This document shows positions 37,269 to 47,255 of a stretch of DNA of 64,000 bases, piece by piece; position 1 is the first letter of the stretch; each line of letters begins with the position of its first letter. Source of the DNA: Sphingobacterium phlebotomi (GTDB lineage: Bacteria; Bacteroidota; Bacteroidia; Sphingobacteriales; Sphingobacteriaceae); NCBI RefSeq assembly GCF_008180195.1, contig NZ_VTAV01000001.1, forward strand, positions 558,001 to 622,000, written 5' to 3'. The position numbers and the translations under genes are program-made. A model generated the notes under the pieces. That model did not search any database, was not told the origin of the DNA, and saw nothing but the letters and a program-made list of their open reading frames with translations.

Positions 37269-38597
37269 TTAATCTAAACTTCGGCGAATGAACCAAGAGT
37301 CGTTAATCGTGAAACCAAAATTGATATTAATGTACCGTTCCCGTACCAGATTGTTGTTGAGCGAACCTTGTTGCCCAAGTTCAGCGGAGATATTGATTTG
37401 AGAGAAAGTACGTCCGAAATTTGTCTCCGGTAGAGGTAATCCTATTCCTACACTAATAGCCATGTCGTTAATCCTTTGATTTCGGTACACAACCGGCGTT
37501 TGGTTATAACGGAATCCCAAGCGGTAATCCACCTGGTTCCAATAACGTACCGAAGTAGGATCGGGTTTGATTTGGCCGCCGATGGCAAAACCGTAGCTTT
37601 TTTCCAATTTATTCTGACCCTCTTGTACTTCAAACTTTGACCAATCCGCATAATTAAAGTCAGCTCCTACCAACCAGTTATATCCTTTTGATAAGGTAAA
37701 ACCAACGTTGTGTTTTAAAGGAAGCTGGATTTTTCTGGTAGCGAAAGTTCCGGTGCTAATCGTATCTAGTGGCGGTGCAATATAATCTTCGTCAAAATTG
37801 TTTTCTGAAATCGTGATGAATCTGCTTGGTTTCGCGTTGATCTTATTATTTAAAGTTCCGGTGTAACCCAATGTTAGATTATATTTCCTGCTGATAGACT
37901 TGCTGTATTGAAGACCGTAATCCACCGTTAACCCACGTATGTTGCGTGTCTCCTTTAGTTCCGCCGGATAGGCAGAGAGATCACTTAAAAACTTGACTTG
38001 GGTAATGTCGTAAAGATTTCCAAAGAGAAAACCGGCATTTGCACCTATGCTTAACCCTTTAACGGGTGATACACCGTAGCCTATATAGGCCTTGTTTATC
38101 CCGCCCTCTCCAAATATCTGCTTTTCGTAAACTAAATCGTCGATAGATTCCACATTTTTTGATGAATATCCGACATCCGAAAAGGGAAGTAATCCAAAGG
38201 AAAATCCACCGTATTTTTGTAGCGGTATCCCAATAGCAATGTGTCCGAAAGCAAAATCGGCGGTATGATCACTCAAATTATCTCTTGATAACTGCGTGAA
38301 ATTACCATACATACCCGCTTCTAGCACCGTACGATTTAGTCCTGAATAGGATGCGGGGTTGGCAATGTTCAACGTAGGAAGCCCCGTGAGGTACCGCACA
38401 CCAGTGGAGATACCGCCCATAGCACGTGTTTGTGGTAATAAGTCGTTTCGCATTTGTCCCAAGCCAAATTGTGAATAAGGAGAGTGGGAGGTGGATCTTT
38501 GTGCGTATCCTTGTTGGATGCCAAATAAACTTAATCCAAACAATAATTGCAGCGCTATTTTGGTAAACCTTCCTGTTGAATGTATGTACATGGTCAA
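37269..38597 (-). CDS. Putative outer-membrane β-barrel protein
   Basis: 442 residues with a signal peptide (to ~32, GYAQ). The mature start SPYSQFGLGQM, then ARAMGG-like and NIANPASYSGL segments, are typical of OmpP1/FadL-like Bacteroidota barrels; alternating aromatic strands continue to the C-terminus. A second ATG lies two codons in. It lies just upstream of lptC and the PpiD-like foldase. Substrate unknown. Confidence 0.82.
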   Translation of the reverse strand: MTMYIHSTGRFTKIALQLLFGLSLFGIQQGYAQRSTSHSPYSQFGLGQMRNDLLPQTRAMGGISTGVRYLTGLPTLNIANPASYSGLNRTVLEAGMYGNFTQLSRDNLSDHTADFAFGHIAIGIPLQKYGGFSFGLLPFSDVGYSSKNVESIDDLVYEKQIFGEGGINKAYIGYGVSPVKGLSIGANAGFLFGNLYDITQVKFLSDLSAYPAELKETRNIRGLTVDYGLQYSKSISRKYNLTLGYTGTLNNKINAKPSRFITISENNFDEDYIAPPLDTISTGTFATRKIQLPLKHNVGFTLSKGYNWLVGADFNYADWSKFEVQEGQNKLEKSYGFAIGGQIKPDPTSVRYWNQVDYRLGFRYNQTPVVYRNQRINDMAISVGIGLPLPETNFGRTFSQINISAELGQQGSLNNNLVRERYININFGFTINDSWFIRRSLD

Positions 38598-38606
38598 AAT
38601 TTGCTA

Positions 38607-38614
38607 CAAAACTA
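38607..38614 (-). promoter_or_regulatory. −7 promoter element upstream of the outer-membrane protein gene
   Basis: TAGTTTTG on the minus strand fits TAnnTTTG and lies 9 nt before the 38597 ATG, implying a very short leader. Confidence 0.4.
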
Positions 38615-38683
38615 TCTAATTTTTAACTATTCCGTTAGTTCTATTTGTTAAAAAAGGTTAATCGATTGATGCATAGGTGTTTG

Positions 38684-39667
38684 TTAAACAAACTGGAAAT
38701 AGATAATGGCGGCTACAATAGTAAGATACAGTGTCTCGTATACCCATTTTGACTTTGAATTGGTGAAATAGAACGCAAGGTAAATGGCAATCGGCGGTGC
38801 GCAGAGTAAAAAATGGTTAATAGTAATATGACTGTTGAGATAAAAGGATCCCAAAGTTAATAATACCATGAAAAACAGCAGCTGAAAAGATTTACGTAAA
38901 TGGACGACGCTCCTAAAGAAATGCTCCTTCAATACCACCAGAAAAAATAATAAAGTGATTGCCACTGGAATGATAACGAGATAGTCGTACATATTAAGGG
39001 ATAACTCGGATGGGAAAGCGTAACCAAGTGGTTTAAAAATAGCGAAGAATTCTTCCAACCGTCCTGTCCAATAATAAATGACACCTAATAGGAAATATAT
39101 GGTTGAAAAGCCTAATAACGGCGTTGCCCATTCTCTCCAGTTAAAAGGGCGAAAGATCAACAGACTTATCCACAAGAGCATCATCATCACCATAAACGGA
39201 AAATAAATCAGGCTTCCAATGGCAACAATCATCCCTAAATCAAACATTAAGCCTTTTATATCATGTTGTTTATAGATGTTAAACAGTTTGCCAAGCATCC
39301 ATATGGCAATAAAATTACAGATCACCGGAGGGGAAAGAACCAAAAATGGCGTGAACAAACTAACCAGCGTCATATACATTAATGCCGTGGTAAAATTGGG
39401 CTTGCCAAGGAGGTTAAAATCGTTCACTATCCGGTTTAAGAAAAATGCTTGTAGCAGCGTAAGGATCAACGTAATCATTACGTTCTCTCCGGAAGAAAGA
39501 CCAGAGCCTATGCGTATTCCTATAAGGTTATTAATCGCAGGCTCAAACAAGATGGGGGTAATGCGATCCGGAAGACCAAGGAAGATACCTAAACATAGAA
39601 CCAAACCGATAGCCGATACCAAAACAATATTGACTGGCGTAAATTTTCGATGTTGGTTAATGATCAT
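38684..39667 (-). CDS. Polytopic membrane protein, DUF6427-like
   Basis: 327 residues, about 9–10 hydrophobic spans. It resembles the Bacteroidota DUF6427 family that has often been mislabelled β-carotene monooxygenase. No catalytic motif was seen. It starts 6 bp after ccmD, so it is likely transcribed with the ccm genes. Function unknown. Confidence 0.75.
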   Translation of the reverse strand: MIINQHRKFTPVNIVLVSAIGLVLCLGIFLGLPDRITPILFEPAINNLIGIRIGSGLSSGENVMITLILTLLQAFFLNRIVNDFNLLGKPNFTTALMYMTLVSLFTPFLVLSPPVICNFIAIWMLGKLFNIYKQHDIKGLMFDLGMIVAIGSLIYFPFMVMMMLLWISLLIFRPFNWREWATPLLGFSTIYFLLGVIYYWTGRLEEFFAIFKPLGYAFPSELSLNMYDYLVIIPVAITLLFFLVVLKEHFFRSVVHLRKSFQLLFFMVLLTLGSFYLNSHITINHFLLCAPPIAIYLAFYFTNSKSKWVYETLYLTIVAAIIYFQFV

Positions 39668-39673
39668 GCCTGA

Positions 39674-39871
39674 TTACTTCTCTAATTTTTTGATACGCCT
39701 ATCCAGCATAAATAAGAATACGCCCAAAACGATAAAGATGGTTAATAACACAAGTACCACGACGTATATCTTTCCGGAGCTACGAAGGTCTGCGGCCATT
39801 TCAATTTGATTTTGGGCAAAGGTATAATTACTTGTTATAAAAAGCAGTAAAATTGCAATTATCTTTTTCAT
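39674..39871 (-). CDS. ccmD: CcmD-like small membrane protein
   Basis: 65 residues from the ATG at 39871 (MKKIIAILLLF…). The frame is open 33 codons further upstream, into ccmC, but that part is not plausible. Signal/anchor, then a second span (YVVVLVLLTIFIVLGVFLF) and a short basic tail (DRRIKKLEK), as in CcmD, which releases holo-CcmE from CcmABC in haem delivery. Confidence 0.75.
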   Translation of the reverse strand: MKKIIAILLLFITSNYTFAQNQIEMAADLRSSGKIYVVVLVLLTIFIVLGVFLFMLDRRIKKLEK

Positions 39872-39888
39872 GATGATGATCTGTGAGG

Positions 39889-40554
39889 TTAATCGATGAG
39901 GTTTCTTTTGTTTTCCAGAAGGCGCACACGATAACGCAAAGTGCATATCCAAACGCCTATGAGTATCCACCCGATGATCGCCATATAAAATACAGGTCGC
40001 ATTTGATTATTCATATCGAGGTCACCGAATGTTCCGTTGCCGCCACTTCCGGGGTGCAACGAATCTGTCATTTTGGGCATAATGTACATGAGTACGATCA
40101 TGATGGGAAATGCAAAAATATTATAAATAGCAGATATTTTGGCCCTTTTCTGTTCTTCTTCCAATGCGTTTCGCAGAACGAGATAAGCCAGATACATCAG
40201 CGTGGCAATCGCCGAACCATTTGTTTTGGCATCGTTAGGCCAAGCCATTCCCCAAGTGATATTAGCCCATTGCATGCCCGTGAGCAAGCCGATAATACAG
40301 AAAACAATGCCAGTGTTGACCGCCTCAACGGCAATTAAATCGTCGTTAACACGACCACTATTCAGATAGCGTATGCTGTAAACAACGGAAATAAAATAGA
40401 GAGCGAACATGGCAGACCACATGGGTACATGGAAATACACATTGCGGATAGTTTCATGTAAGAGGAATAAAGCGGGAACTGGACCGAGGAGACCTACCAC
40501 AATACTCGCGGCTACCATCACCAGTCCTAAAATTTTCCACCAAGATTTTTTCAT
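39889..40554 (-). CDS. ccmC: Haem exporter/cytochrome c biogenesis protein CcmC
   Basis: 221 residues with six spans. The haem-handling motif is ITWGMAWPNDAKTNG, a Bacteroidota form of the WGxxWxWDxR motif; flanking histidines are present (LLHETIRN, FHVPMW). CcmC loads haem onto CcmE. It lies between ccmB and ccmD. Confidence 0.92.
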   Translation of the reverse strand: MKKSWWKILGLVMVAASIVVGLLGPVPALFLLHETIRNVYFHVPMWSAMFALYFISVVYSIRYLNSGRVNDDLIAVEAVNTGIVFCIIGLLTGMQWANITWGMAWPNDAKTNGSAIATLMYLAYLVLRNALEEEQKRAKISAIYNIFAFPIMIVLMYIMPKMTDSLHPGSGGNGTFGDLDMNNQMRPVFYMAIIGWILIGVWICTLRYRVRLLENKRNLID

Positions 40555-40609
40555 GATTCGAAAAAATTATCAAAATATGATCCGCCAGCTGGTGGATCGG
40601 TTAAAAGAA

Positions 40610-41269
40610 TTAATCACGCCAAAGATAAGGAAATAACAATAAAGAAATGGTAATCGTAATTACATTAATTGCCAACAAGACGAGTATTTCATTGGTGCTT
40701 TCACCTCTTGGAATCCCGGTTAACGCATTTTGAGATAGCGTGATTAAGACAATGAGTAGAGGAATGATAACCGGGAAGCTCAAGACAGCCATAAGGGTGC
40801 TATTGTTGCCCGCTTTGGCGCTGATGCCAGATACCATCGTGAATACCGAAGCAAAGCTAATGCTTCCTAAAAAAACGGCTGTAGTATATAAAAAGGGATC
40901 GCCCACAGGATTGCTGAACGTTACACTATAGGCGATGTAAGCAATTACTGACAAGAGAATCATCACGAGTGTGTTATAGATTATCTTGGATAAGATGATA
41001 GCTTGCGGGCTTACTAACGTATAATAATAAAGCTGTCGGCTTTGGTTCTCTTGAACGAAGCTCCGGCTGATCGCATTCACACTGGCAAAAAGCATGATAA
41101 TCCAGAACAAAGCATTCCAAACAAGTGTATCTACAGATTTGAATGCCTGATAGCAAACAAATACTGTAGATACAACATACAATAAGATACCGTTTATTGC
41201 GTATTTTGAACGCCATTCAAGAACGATATCTTTATAAACTAAAGTCTTTACCTGTTGGAGTGTATTCAT
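40610..41269 (-). CDS. ccmB: Haem exporter protein CcmB
   Basis: 219 residues with six spans. The N-terminal segment VKTLVYKDIVLEWRSKYAING and the body match CcmB, the permease that pairs with the CcmA ATPase. Neither ccmA nor ccmE/ccmF is in the window. A −7 element lies 8 nt before the ATG. Confidence 0.92.
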   Translation of the reverse strand: MNTLQQVKTLVYKDIVLEWRSKYAINGILLYVVSTVFVCYQAFKSVDTLVWNALFWIIMLFASVNAISRSFVQENQSRQLYYYTLVSPQAIILSKIIYNTLVMILLSVIAYIAYSVTFSNPVGDPFLYTTAVFLGSISFASVFTMVSGISAKAGNNSTLMAVLSFPVIIPLLIVLITLSQNALTGIPRGESTNEILVLLAINVITITISLLLFPYLWRD

Positions 41270-41277
41270 GCGCGAAG

Positions 41278-41285
41278 CAAAGATA
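41278..41285 (-). promoter_or_regulatory. −7 promoter element for ccmB
   Basis: TATCTTTG on the minus strand, 8 nt before the ccmB ATG; same sequence as the rpsP element. Confidence 0.45.
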
Positions 41286-41327
41286 CAAATACTTGCGTTC
41301 GAAACCGCGCCAACCCCAAATTAAGAA

Positions 41328-41702
41328 TTAAGCTTTGTCCAATTCTGATTTTGCTTTTGCAACTACCTTTTCCGCTTTGTTCTCTGCACTGTGCACAGCT
41401 TGGGAAGCTTTGTCAGCTAGTTGATGAGCTTTATCAGCAGCTGCGTCTACCGCACGTACGCCAGCCTCTTTTGCTTTTGCTTTTAAGTTTTCCAGTTCCG
41501 CTTTGGTTGACTTCGCTAATTTCGCCGCCCGCTTAGCTTCTTTTTTAGAAATATCTTTGATAGATTTTGTAAGGTCTTGTACACCTTTGTTCGCGCGCTC
41601 TAATTGTCGTTTTCCATCGTCTGTACCTAATAAGTAATAAGCAGCCGCTCCAGCAGCCAAACCAAGAAGCGCAAATGCAATTAATCCATTTTTATTTTCC
41701 AT
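41328..41702 (-). CDS. YtxH-like helical membrane protein
   Basis: 124 residues. One N-terminal span with a glycine/alanine face (LIAFALLGLAAGAAAYYLLG), then a long Ala/Lys-rich amphipathic helix, as in YtxH/gas-vesicle-like stress proteins. The helix is probably periplasmic or cytoplasmic; topology cannot be settled. Function unknown. Confidence 0.8.
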   Translation of the reverse strand: MENKNGLIAFALLGLAAGAAAYYLLGTDDGKRQLERANKGVQDLTKSIKDISKKEAKRAAKLAKSTKAELENLKAKAKEAGVRAVDAAADKAHQLADKASQAVHSAENKAEKVVAKAKSELDKA

Positions 41703-41820
41703 AATATTTCATTTTTGTCTTTTCTAAATATTTAATAGCCCTTTTCCTAAAATTAACAAAAAAAGCCGACAAATGTTTTGATAAAGATGGTTTTTTCTTT
41801 TTTAATAAAAAGCGAATTGT

Positions 41821-43662
41821 TTAATCCCGTTCCTTGACGTGCTGTACCGATTGTAGGGAGTAGAGATGGTGATAAAGACCACTACCTTTTGTCATCAGCT
41901 CCACATGGTTTCCTATATCAGACACTTCGCCGTTTTCAATAACCACAATTTGGTCAGCATCTTTAATCGTACTTAACCTATGTGCGATAATGACAGAAGT
42001 ACGGTTGCGCATAAGCTCTTCCAAAGCTAGTTGTACCAGTCGTTCGGATTCTGAGTCTAAAGAAGAAGTTGCTTCATCCAGGATGAGAATTGCGGGGTCT
42101 TTCAACAACGCACGGGCAATCGCAATCCGCTGACGCTGCCCCCCCGATAATTTTACACCGCGTTCACCGACAAGAGTGTCGTAGCCTTGTGGAAAAGCCA
42201 TAATAAACGCATGTGCATTTGCACGCTTTGCCGCTTCTATAATGTCTTCCGCGTTTGCATCCAATCGGCCATAGCCAATGTTTTCACGGATAGTGCCGCC
42301 GAATAACAATACATCCTGCGGAACGATGGCCACTTGATTACGAATGTCTGTTAGGGAATATGCTGTACTGTCCTTGCCATCGTAGGCAATGGTTCCCGAT
42401 GTAGGGGCATAAAATTGTAAAATAAGCGAGGCAATAGTTGATTTTCCTGTACCACTTGGCCCAACCAACGCTAATTTTTTCCCCGCATCCACATGGAACG
42501 AAATATCTTTGAGGATAGGGATATCCGGACGGGAAGGATAAGTGAATCCTATATGGTTAAAGGTAAGTGCACCTTGCATGGGCGTCTCGATATCATTGTT
42601 GCTTGCTGATATTTCTATCGGCTCCGGTTTTTCGTCCAGAATATCGAGCACGCGTTCACTGGCACCGATGGAACGTTGTATATTGGCGTATAGCTCCGGA
42701 AAACTTCCCATCGATCCGGCGACAAACATGGAGTAAAGAATGTATGTTGTGAGATCACCTACAGAAATATCTCCCTGTGAAACGAGAGAGGCACCGTACC
42801 AGATAACCACGACAATAGCGCCAAGAATACAGGAGATGATAAAGGAGGCAAAGATTCCACGGTAGGTTGCTCCTTTAACAGCCAGTTTCACAACGGCATC
42901 CAGTTTGTGGGCATACCGGTTGGTCTCGTAATATTCATTTACAAAGGCCTTTACATTGCTGATGCCTAACAATGTCTCCTGTACAATGGTGTTGGAGTCA
43001 GCCAGCTGATCTTGTGCCTGACGAGATAAATTGCGTATAAAGCGACCAAAGATAATGGCGATGACAATAATAACCGGTAGAATGGAAAGGTTCATCAGCG
43101 CCATTTTGGGAGAAACGAATACCAGAAGACATACCCCAAAAGCCAGAATGATCGCCTGTCGCAGTATTTCTGCCAATGTCGTTGTTAGCGTATCTTGAAT
43201 CTGGGCCAAATCGGTAGAGAGACGGCTGTTTAATTCTCCTACGCGCCTATTGGCAAAGAATTCAATCGGTAAGGTAATGAGCTTATGATAACTGTCTTTA
43301 CGGATACTGGCTAACGCTTTTTCTGCTATTTCGACAAAAAGCCGTATTCTGCCGAAAGATACGATTGATAGAAACAAGAGCAATACCATCGAAATCGCGC
43401 CAATACTAAATACACTGGCGGGCAACCAAGGATAGGTCTGTCGACCTTGGGCTGCGTCAACCATAGCACCGAGCAGGGCCGGGAGAGCCAGCATGGTCAA
43501 ACTAGACAGGATAAGAAAAAACATACCCAATATAAATTTACCCCTGTAAGGTTTTAAATAGGTGAAAATTTTTAATGCTTTCTTAATTAACTCCTTACTA
43601 AGCTTGGTTTTAGGTAAGTCTTCCGACTGTGTATTACCACTATTCAAACGCGATCTGGCCAT
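41821..43662 (-). CDS. ABC exporter, fused permease and ATPase (MsbA-like)
   Basis: 613 residues: six transmembrane spans (~40–330) and an ATPase domain with Walker A GPSGTGKST, signature LSGGQRQRIAIARALL, Walker B AILILDEATSSLD and the switch histidine (IIAHRLSTIKDAD). All catalytic motifs are intact. Substrate cannot be told; MsbA-like lipid flipping or drug/peptide export are both possible. It has its own −7 element. Confidence 0.93.
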   Translation of the reverse strand: MARSRLNSGNTQSEDLPKTKLSKELIKKALKIFTYLKPYRGKFILGMFFLILSSLTMLALPALLGAMVDAAQGRQTYPWLPASVFSIGAISMVLLLFLSIVSFGRIRLFVEIAEKALASIRKDSYHKLITLPIEFFANRRVGELNSRLSTDLAQIQDTLTTTLAEILRQAIILAFGVCLLVFVSPKMALMNLSILPVIIVIAIIFGRFIRNLSRQAQDQLADSNTIVQETLLGISNVKAFVNEYYETNRYAHKLDAVVKLAVKGATYRGIFASFIISCILGAIVVVIWYGASLVSQGDISVGDLTTYILYSMFVAGSMGSFPELYANIQRSIGASERVLDILDEKPEPIEISASNNDIETPMQGALTFNHIGFTYPSRPDIPILKDISFHVDAGKKLALVGPSGTGKSTIASLILQFYAPTSGTIAYDGKDSTAYSLTDIRNQVAIVPQDVLLFGGTIRENIGYGRLDANAEDIIEAAKRANAHAFIMAFPQGYDTLVGERGVKLSGGQRQRIAIARALLKDPAILILDEATSSLDSESERLVQLALEELMRNRTSVIIAHRLSTIKDADQIVVIENGEVSDIGNHVELMTKGSGLYHHLYSLQSVQHVKERD

Positions 43663-43686
43663 TCTTTAACTAGAATTATTAGAACG

Positions 43687-43694
43687 CAAAAATA
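43687..43694 (-). promoter_or_regulatory. −7 promoter element for the ABC exporter
   Basis: TATTTTTG on the minus strand, 24 nt before the ATG. Confidence 0.4.
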
Positions 43695-43716
43695 CAGTAT
43701 TATTTATGTGGCCTTA

Positions 43717-44265
43717 TCACTCTTGCGTCAAATTTTGGTGCTTGTTCCGTTTAAAACCCAAGTACAAAGCAAAGCTTAACGCCAAAATGACAATGATAAG
43801 GAAAAGAATAGTGGTGTGACGGTTTCGTTGTTTAGTCTCCAGATCATGGATTTGGGTGCGCAATTTCTCGTTTTCCGTTTGGAGCTTCGTAATGGTGTGC
43901 ATGTATCCTGAGACCTGCTTGTTATATTCCGTGGCCAGATTTTCGTTTCTGTCATTTTCGCCCCCCTTGATATCGAGCAGCTTCTTTGTTTCTAAAAAGA
44001 TGTTGTTGTCCGTCAGAACAATTTCCCGGAGGATATCGATCGACTTCTGCATGTCTTTTTTTCTTTTAAAAATGCCAAATACCCCGGTCTTTTGTTGTAG
44101 ACTATGGTCAAATTCTCCGAAACGCTTACTGCGTTCTTGCAGTAAATTGTTTACACGTTCCCGCTGCTGCGCGAAGTTGAGCGAATCGATGTCCATATCC
44201 GTTTGAGACCTGCTCATAGGAAACATGCCGACCAAAAAGATAAGAAGTAGGGAAAATTGTTTCAT
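43717..44265 (-). CDS. Coiled-coil membrane protein of unknown function
   Basis: 182 residues: signal peptide (~1–20), Glu/Gln-rich helices, a coiled coil (~115–148, HTITKLQTENEKLRTQ) and a C-terminal transmembrane span (~150–170) with a basic tail. It begins one base after the SAM hydrolase stop, so the two are coupled. No family recognised. Confidence 0.75.
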   Translation of the reverse strand: MKQFSLLLIFLVGMFPMSRSQTDMDIDSLNFAQQRERVNNLLQERSKRFGEFDHSLQQKTGVFGIFKRKKDMQKSIDILREIVLTDNNIFLETKKLLDIKGGENDRNENLATEYNKQVSGYMHTITKLQTENEKLRTQIHDLETKQRNRHTTILFLIIVILALSFALYLGFKRNKHQNLTQE

Positions 44266-44266
44266 T

Positions 44267-45052
44267 TTAACTGTCTAAGAATTCCACCATCACAACCTCA
44301 TCCTGTTGTAGTCCTAATAACCGGCTGGCATGCCCCTTGTTAATGGCTATTTCCAGAAAATTGCTAATTCCGAACAAACAGAGCTTTTCTCCCTCTGGTA
44401 CCTCATTATAGTGCCAGCTCAGCTTATTTATAGTTTCATTTCTTTTAAAATGCAGCTTGAAGCTTCGGCCTTTTTGCACTTCATTGAAAAGTTCTTTACT
44501 GATATTGCTGATGACGTTTCCGAAAGCATCAATATACGAAACATGACCTTTTATACTGTTCGGGCCAACCAATGGTTGCACCAATACTTTTTTAAGCGGT
44601 TTATCGATAGGTTGTCCGATTTCGGACAACAGTCCCCCTTTAGCAATATGACAGGCCGCCTTAGATAATATATCTGCGAGTGGAAAGTGTAGGTAACGCA
44701 AATCCTGCATAATATCGATTTCGTAAAGCTCTTGTGCTTCGTTTTCTCCAAGAATTATACTGAAAATGCCGTTGTCTGCTCCAACGAAAAAGTGGTCATC
44801 AAATTTCATCATGGCATAATGGGAATCCTCTTGAAAAACAGTGTCGATGCCAATAAGATGGACTGTGCCTTTAGGAAAGTAACGAAAAGCATTACGAAGC
44901 ACAACGGCGGCACGCTGTATATCAAACGAGGGGATTTCATGCGTAATATCCACCAAACGGACATCAGGCAGTTGCGATATGATGCTGCCTTTCAATGCTG
45001 CCTGATAAAAATCACGGTGCCCTAAATCTGTTGTAAGCGTTATTACTCCCAT
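44267..45052 (-). CDS. SAM hydroxide adenosyltransferase/SAM hydrolase (DUF62)
   Basis: 261 residues. Starts ITLTTDLGHRDFYQAALKG, with VHLIGIDTVF and GADNGIFSIIL, the DUF62 signatures. The family catalyses water attack on SAM to give adenosine and methionine; halogenase cousins differ by a loop that is absent here. A Phe/Asn-rich C-terminal domain closes the active site (DAFGNVISNI). Confidence 0.9.
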   Translation of the reverse strand: MGVITLTTDLGHRDFYQAALKGSIISQLPDVRLVDITHEIPSFDIQRAAVVLRNAFRYFPKGTVHLIGIDTVFQEDSHYAMMKFDDHFFVGADNGIFSIILGENEAQELYEIDIMQDLRYLHFPLADILSKAACHIAKGGLLSEIGQPIDKPLKKVLVQPLVGPNSIKGHVSYIDAFGNVISNISKELFNEVQKGRSFKLHFKRNETINKLSWHYNEVPEGEKLCLFGISNFLEIAINKGHASRLLGLQQDEVVMVEFLDS

Positions 45053-45157
45053 ACACTATGTATCTCTGTAAAGATACTAAAAACGTTAAAATGCGGTGAT
45101 GCCCTCTTTGCAAAAGAACTACAAAAGTAATAAAAGAAAGTGCAATATGAATCGTTG

Positions 45158-45165
45158 CAAAGCTA
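45158..45165 (-). promoter_or_regulatory. −7 promoter element for the SAM hydrolase
   Basis: TAGCTTTG on the minus strand, ~105 nt before the ATG. A second match (TACTTTTG, 45122–45129) is closer. The choice is open. Confidence 0.3.
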
Positions 45166-45212
45166 AATTTCCATTTTTTGTCATGGGTGTACAAATAGAT
45201 GATTATAGTTTG

Positions 45213-45220
45213 TATTTTTG
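45213..45220 (+). promoter_or_regulatory. −7 promoter element for phoH
   Basis: TATTTTTG on the plus strand, about 105 nt before the phoH start. No clear −33 box. Confidence 0.4.
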
Positions 45221-45324
45221 AGTTATTAAATGAGTTATACCGAGCGTTTTATAAGAAATATGCCTGCGAAATATAGTGGATTGCTGTAAAAACATCTATC
45301 TTTATAAAAATTAAAACAAACAAT

Positions 45325-46287
45325 TTGAACGAAGTACTTATACCATTAGATGACGTTAACTTGGTAACGTTATGGGGTGCTCGGAATGAGCATTTTGAGT
45401 TGATAAAAAAGGGCTTTCCGAAGCTTCGGCTCGTGGCTCGAGGCAATGAGTTGAAGGTGTTGGGTGAAGAATCGGAACAGCAACGGTTTAAACAAGTATT
45501 TGAGCGCATATTGCATCATATCGAACAATTTCAAAACTTGGATTCCAACGCATTAGAGGATTTGGTAGGAATAAGTGGTAGGGTCGACAGATCGGTGGAG
45601 AAGAAAATAGGAGAACCCGCTGTTTTTAAAGGCGAACCGATTGTATATGGGCCTAACGGCCTGATCGTTCGTGCTCGTACGCCGAACCAACTTAAAATGG
45701 TAGACAGTATAACCAAAAACGACATTCTGTTTGCCATTGGACCAGCAGGTACGGGGAAAACCTATACCGCAGTGGCGTTGGCAGTCCGGGCATTAAGGAA
45801 TAAGGAAATAAAGCGTATTATATTGACTCGACCGGCTGTCGAAGCTGGGGAAAATCTGGGTTTCCTGCCGGGCGACCTCAAAGAGAAAGTAGACCCTTAT
45901 TTACGCCCCCTTTATGATGCGTTGGACGATATGATCCCATCTGATAAATTGAAGGACTATCTGGAACGCCGGGTAATCGAGGTAGCACCATTAGCTTTTA
46001 TGCGGGGGCGCACATTGGACAATTGTTTTGTCATTTTGGACGAAGCGCAGAACGCTACGGATATGCAATTAAAAATGTTCCTTACTAGAATGGGCCCAAC
46101 AGCGAAGTTTATCGTTACGGGTGATCTTACGCAAATCGATTTACCGAAGAAAACGCAGTCTGGATTGGCAACAGCGGTAAAGCTTTTGGAAAATATTCAA
46201 GGTATCGATATTATCCATTTAAGTGGATCAGATGTAGTTCGACATAAACTGGTGAGACGTATTTTGGAGGCTTACGGCGATATTTAA
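45325..46287 (+). CDS. PhoH-family ATPase
   Basis: 320 residues from a TTG start ([12 protein letters not shown]…), which aligns with PhoH-like N-termini ([19 protein letters not shown]). Walker [13 protein letters not shown] near residue 139; Walker [32 protein letters not shown] is the family sensor. Role proposed for the family is RNA metabolism (paired with YbeY), as an SF1-like nucleic-acid ATPase. purC follows at 11 bp. Confidence 0.92.
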   Translation: MNEVLIPLDDVNLVTLWGARNEHFELIKKGFPKLRLVARGNELKVLGEESEQQRFKQVFERILHHIEQFQNLDSNALEDLVGISGRVDRSVEKKIGEPAVFKGEPIVYGPNGLIVRARTPNQLKMVDSITKNDILFAIGPAGTGKTYTAVALAVRALRNKEIKRIILTRPAVEAGENLGFLPGDLKEKVDPYLRPLYDALDDMIPSDKLKDYLERRVIEVAPLAFMRGRTLDNCFVILDEAQNATDMQLKMFLTRMGPTAKFIVTGDLTQIDLPKKTQSGLATAVKLLENIQGIDIIHLSGSDVVRHKLVRRILEAYGDI

Positions 46288-46298
46288 GATTTAATACA

Positions 46299-47246
46299 AT
46301 GAACGCAATAAAAGAAACAAAATTTAATTTTAATAAGCAGACAGCCTTTTATAAAGGCAAGGTACGTGATGTGTATACTATAGCTGATGAATATCTAGTG
46401 ATGGTGGCCTCGGATAGAATTTCCGCTTTTGACGTCGTTTTGCCGCGCCCTATTCCTTATAAAGGACAAGTGCTAAACCAGATTGCCGAGAAATTTCTCT
46501 CGTCCACGAAAGATATTATTCCAAATTGGGTCATTACAGTGCCCGACCCCAACGTTACCATAGGTTATAAATGCGAACCATTTAAGGTGGAGATGGTAAT
46601 CAGGGGATATGTGGCGGGACATTTATGGCGTACTTACCGCGACGGTGGTAGAACGCTTTGCGGTGTAAGCTTACCAGAAGGTCTAAAAGAAAACGATAAG
46701 CTTCCCGAACCCATTATAACGCCGACGACGAAAGCAGATGTAGGACATGACGAAGATATTTCGCGAGAAGATATTATAGCGAAGGGGATTGTGTGTGAAG
46801 AAGACTATATAAAGTTAGAAAACTTTGCGCAAGCGTTGTATCAGCGAGGTGTGGAAATGGCACAAGAACGGGGATTGATATTAGTGGATACCAAATATGA
46901 ATTTGGTAAAAAAGACGGTGAAATTTATTTAATGGATGAAATCCACACGCCGGATTCGTCTCGCTATTTTTATGCCGATGGCTATGAAGAACGGCAGGCA
47001 GATGGTGAAGCGCAACGGCAGTTGTCTAAGGAATTTGTACGTGAGTGGTTGATGGATAACGGTTTTCAAGGAAAGGACGGACAGACGGTGCCTGAAATGA
47101 CGGATGATATTGTACGCTCCATATCCGAACGCTATATTGAACTTTACGAACATATTACAGGGGAGAAATTTCAATATCCGGCAAATGAAGACGCCGTTTT
47201 GCGGGTAGAACAGAATGTAATTGAAGCTTTGAATAAATTGTTATAG
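46299..47246 (+). CDS. purC: Phosphoribosylaminoimidazole-succinocarboxamide synthase
   Basis: 315 residues, the long form common in Bacteroidota and plants. [29 protein letters not shown] and [14 protein letters not shown] are SAICAR-synthetase signatures. It joins CAIR and aspartate in purine synthesis. Other pur genes are not in the window. Confidence 0.96.
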   Translation: MNAIKETKFNFNKQTAFYKGKVRDVYTIADEYLVMVASDRISAFDVVLPRPIPYKGQVLNQIAEKFLSSTKDIIPNWVITVPDPNVTIGYKCEPFKVEMVIRGYVAGHLWRTYRDGGRTLCGVSLPEGLKENDKLPEPIITPTTKADVGHDEDISREDIIAKGIVCEEDYIKLENFAQALYQRGVEMAQERGLILVDTKYEFGKKDGEIYLMDEIHTPDSSRYFYADGYEERQADGEAQRQLSKEFVREWLMDNGFQGKDGQTVPEMTDDIVRSISERYIELYEHITGEKFQYPANEDAVLRVEQNVIEALNKLL

Positions 47247-47255
47247 ATTAGAGGT

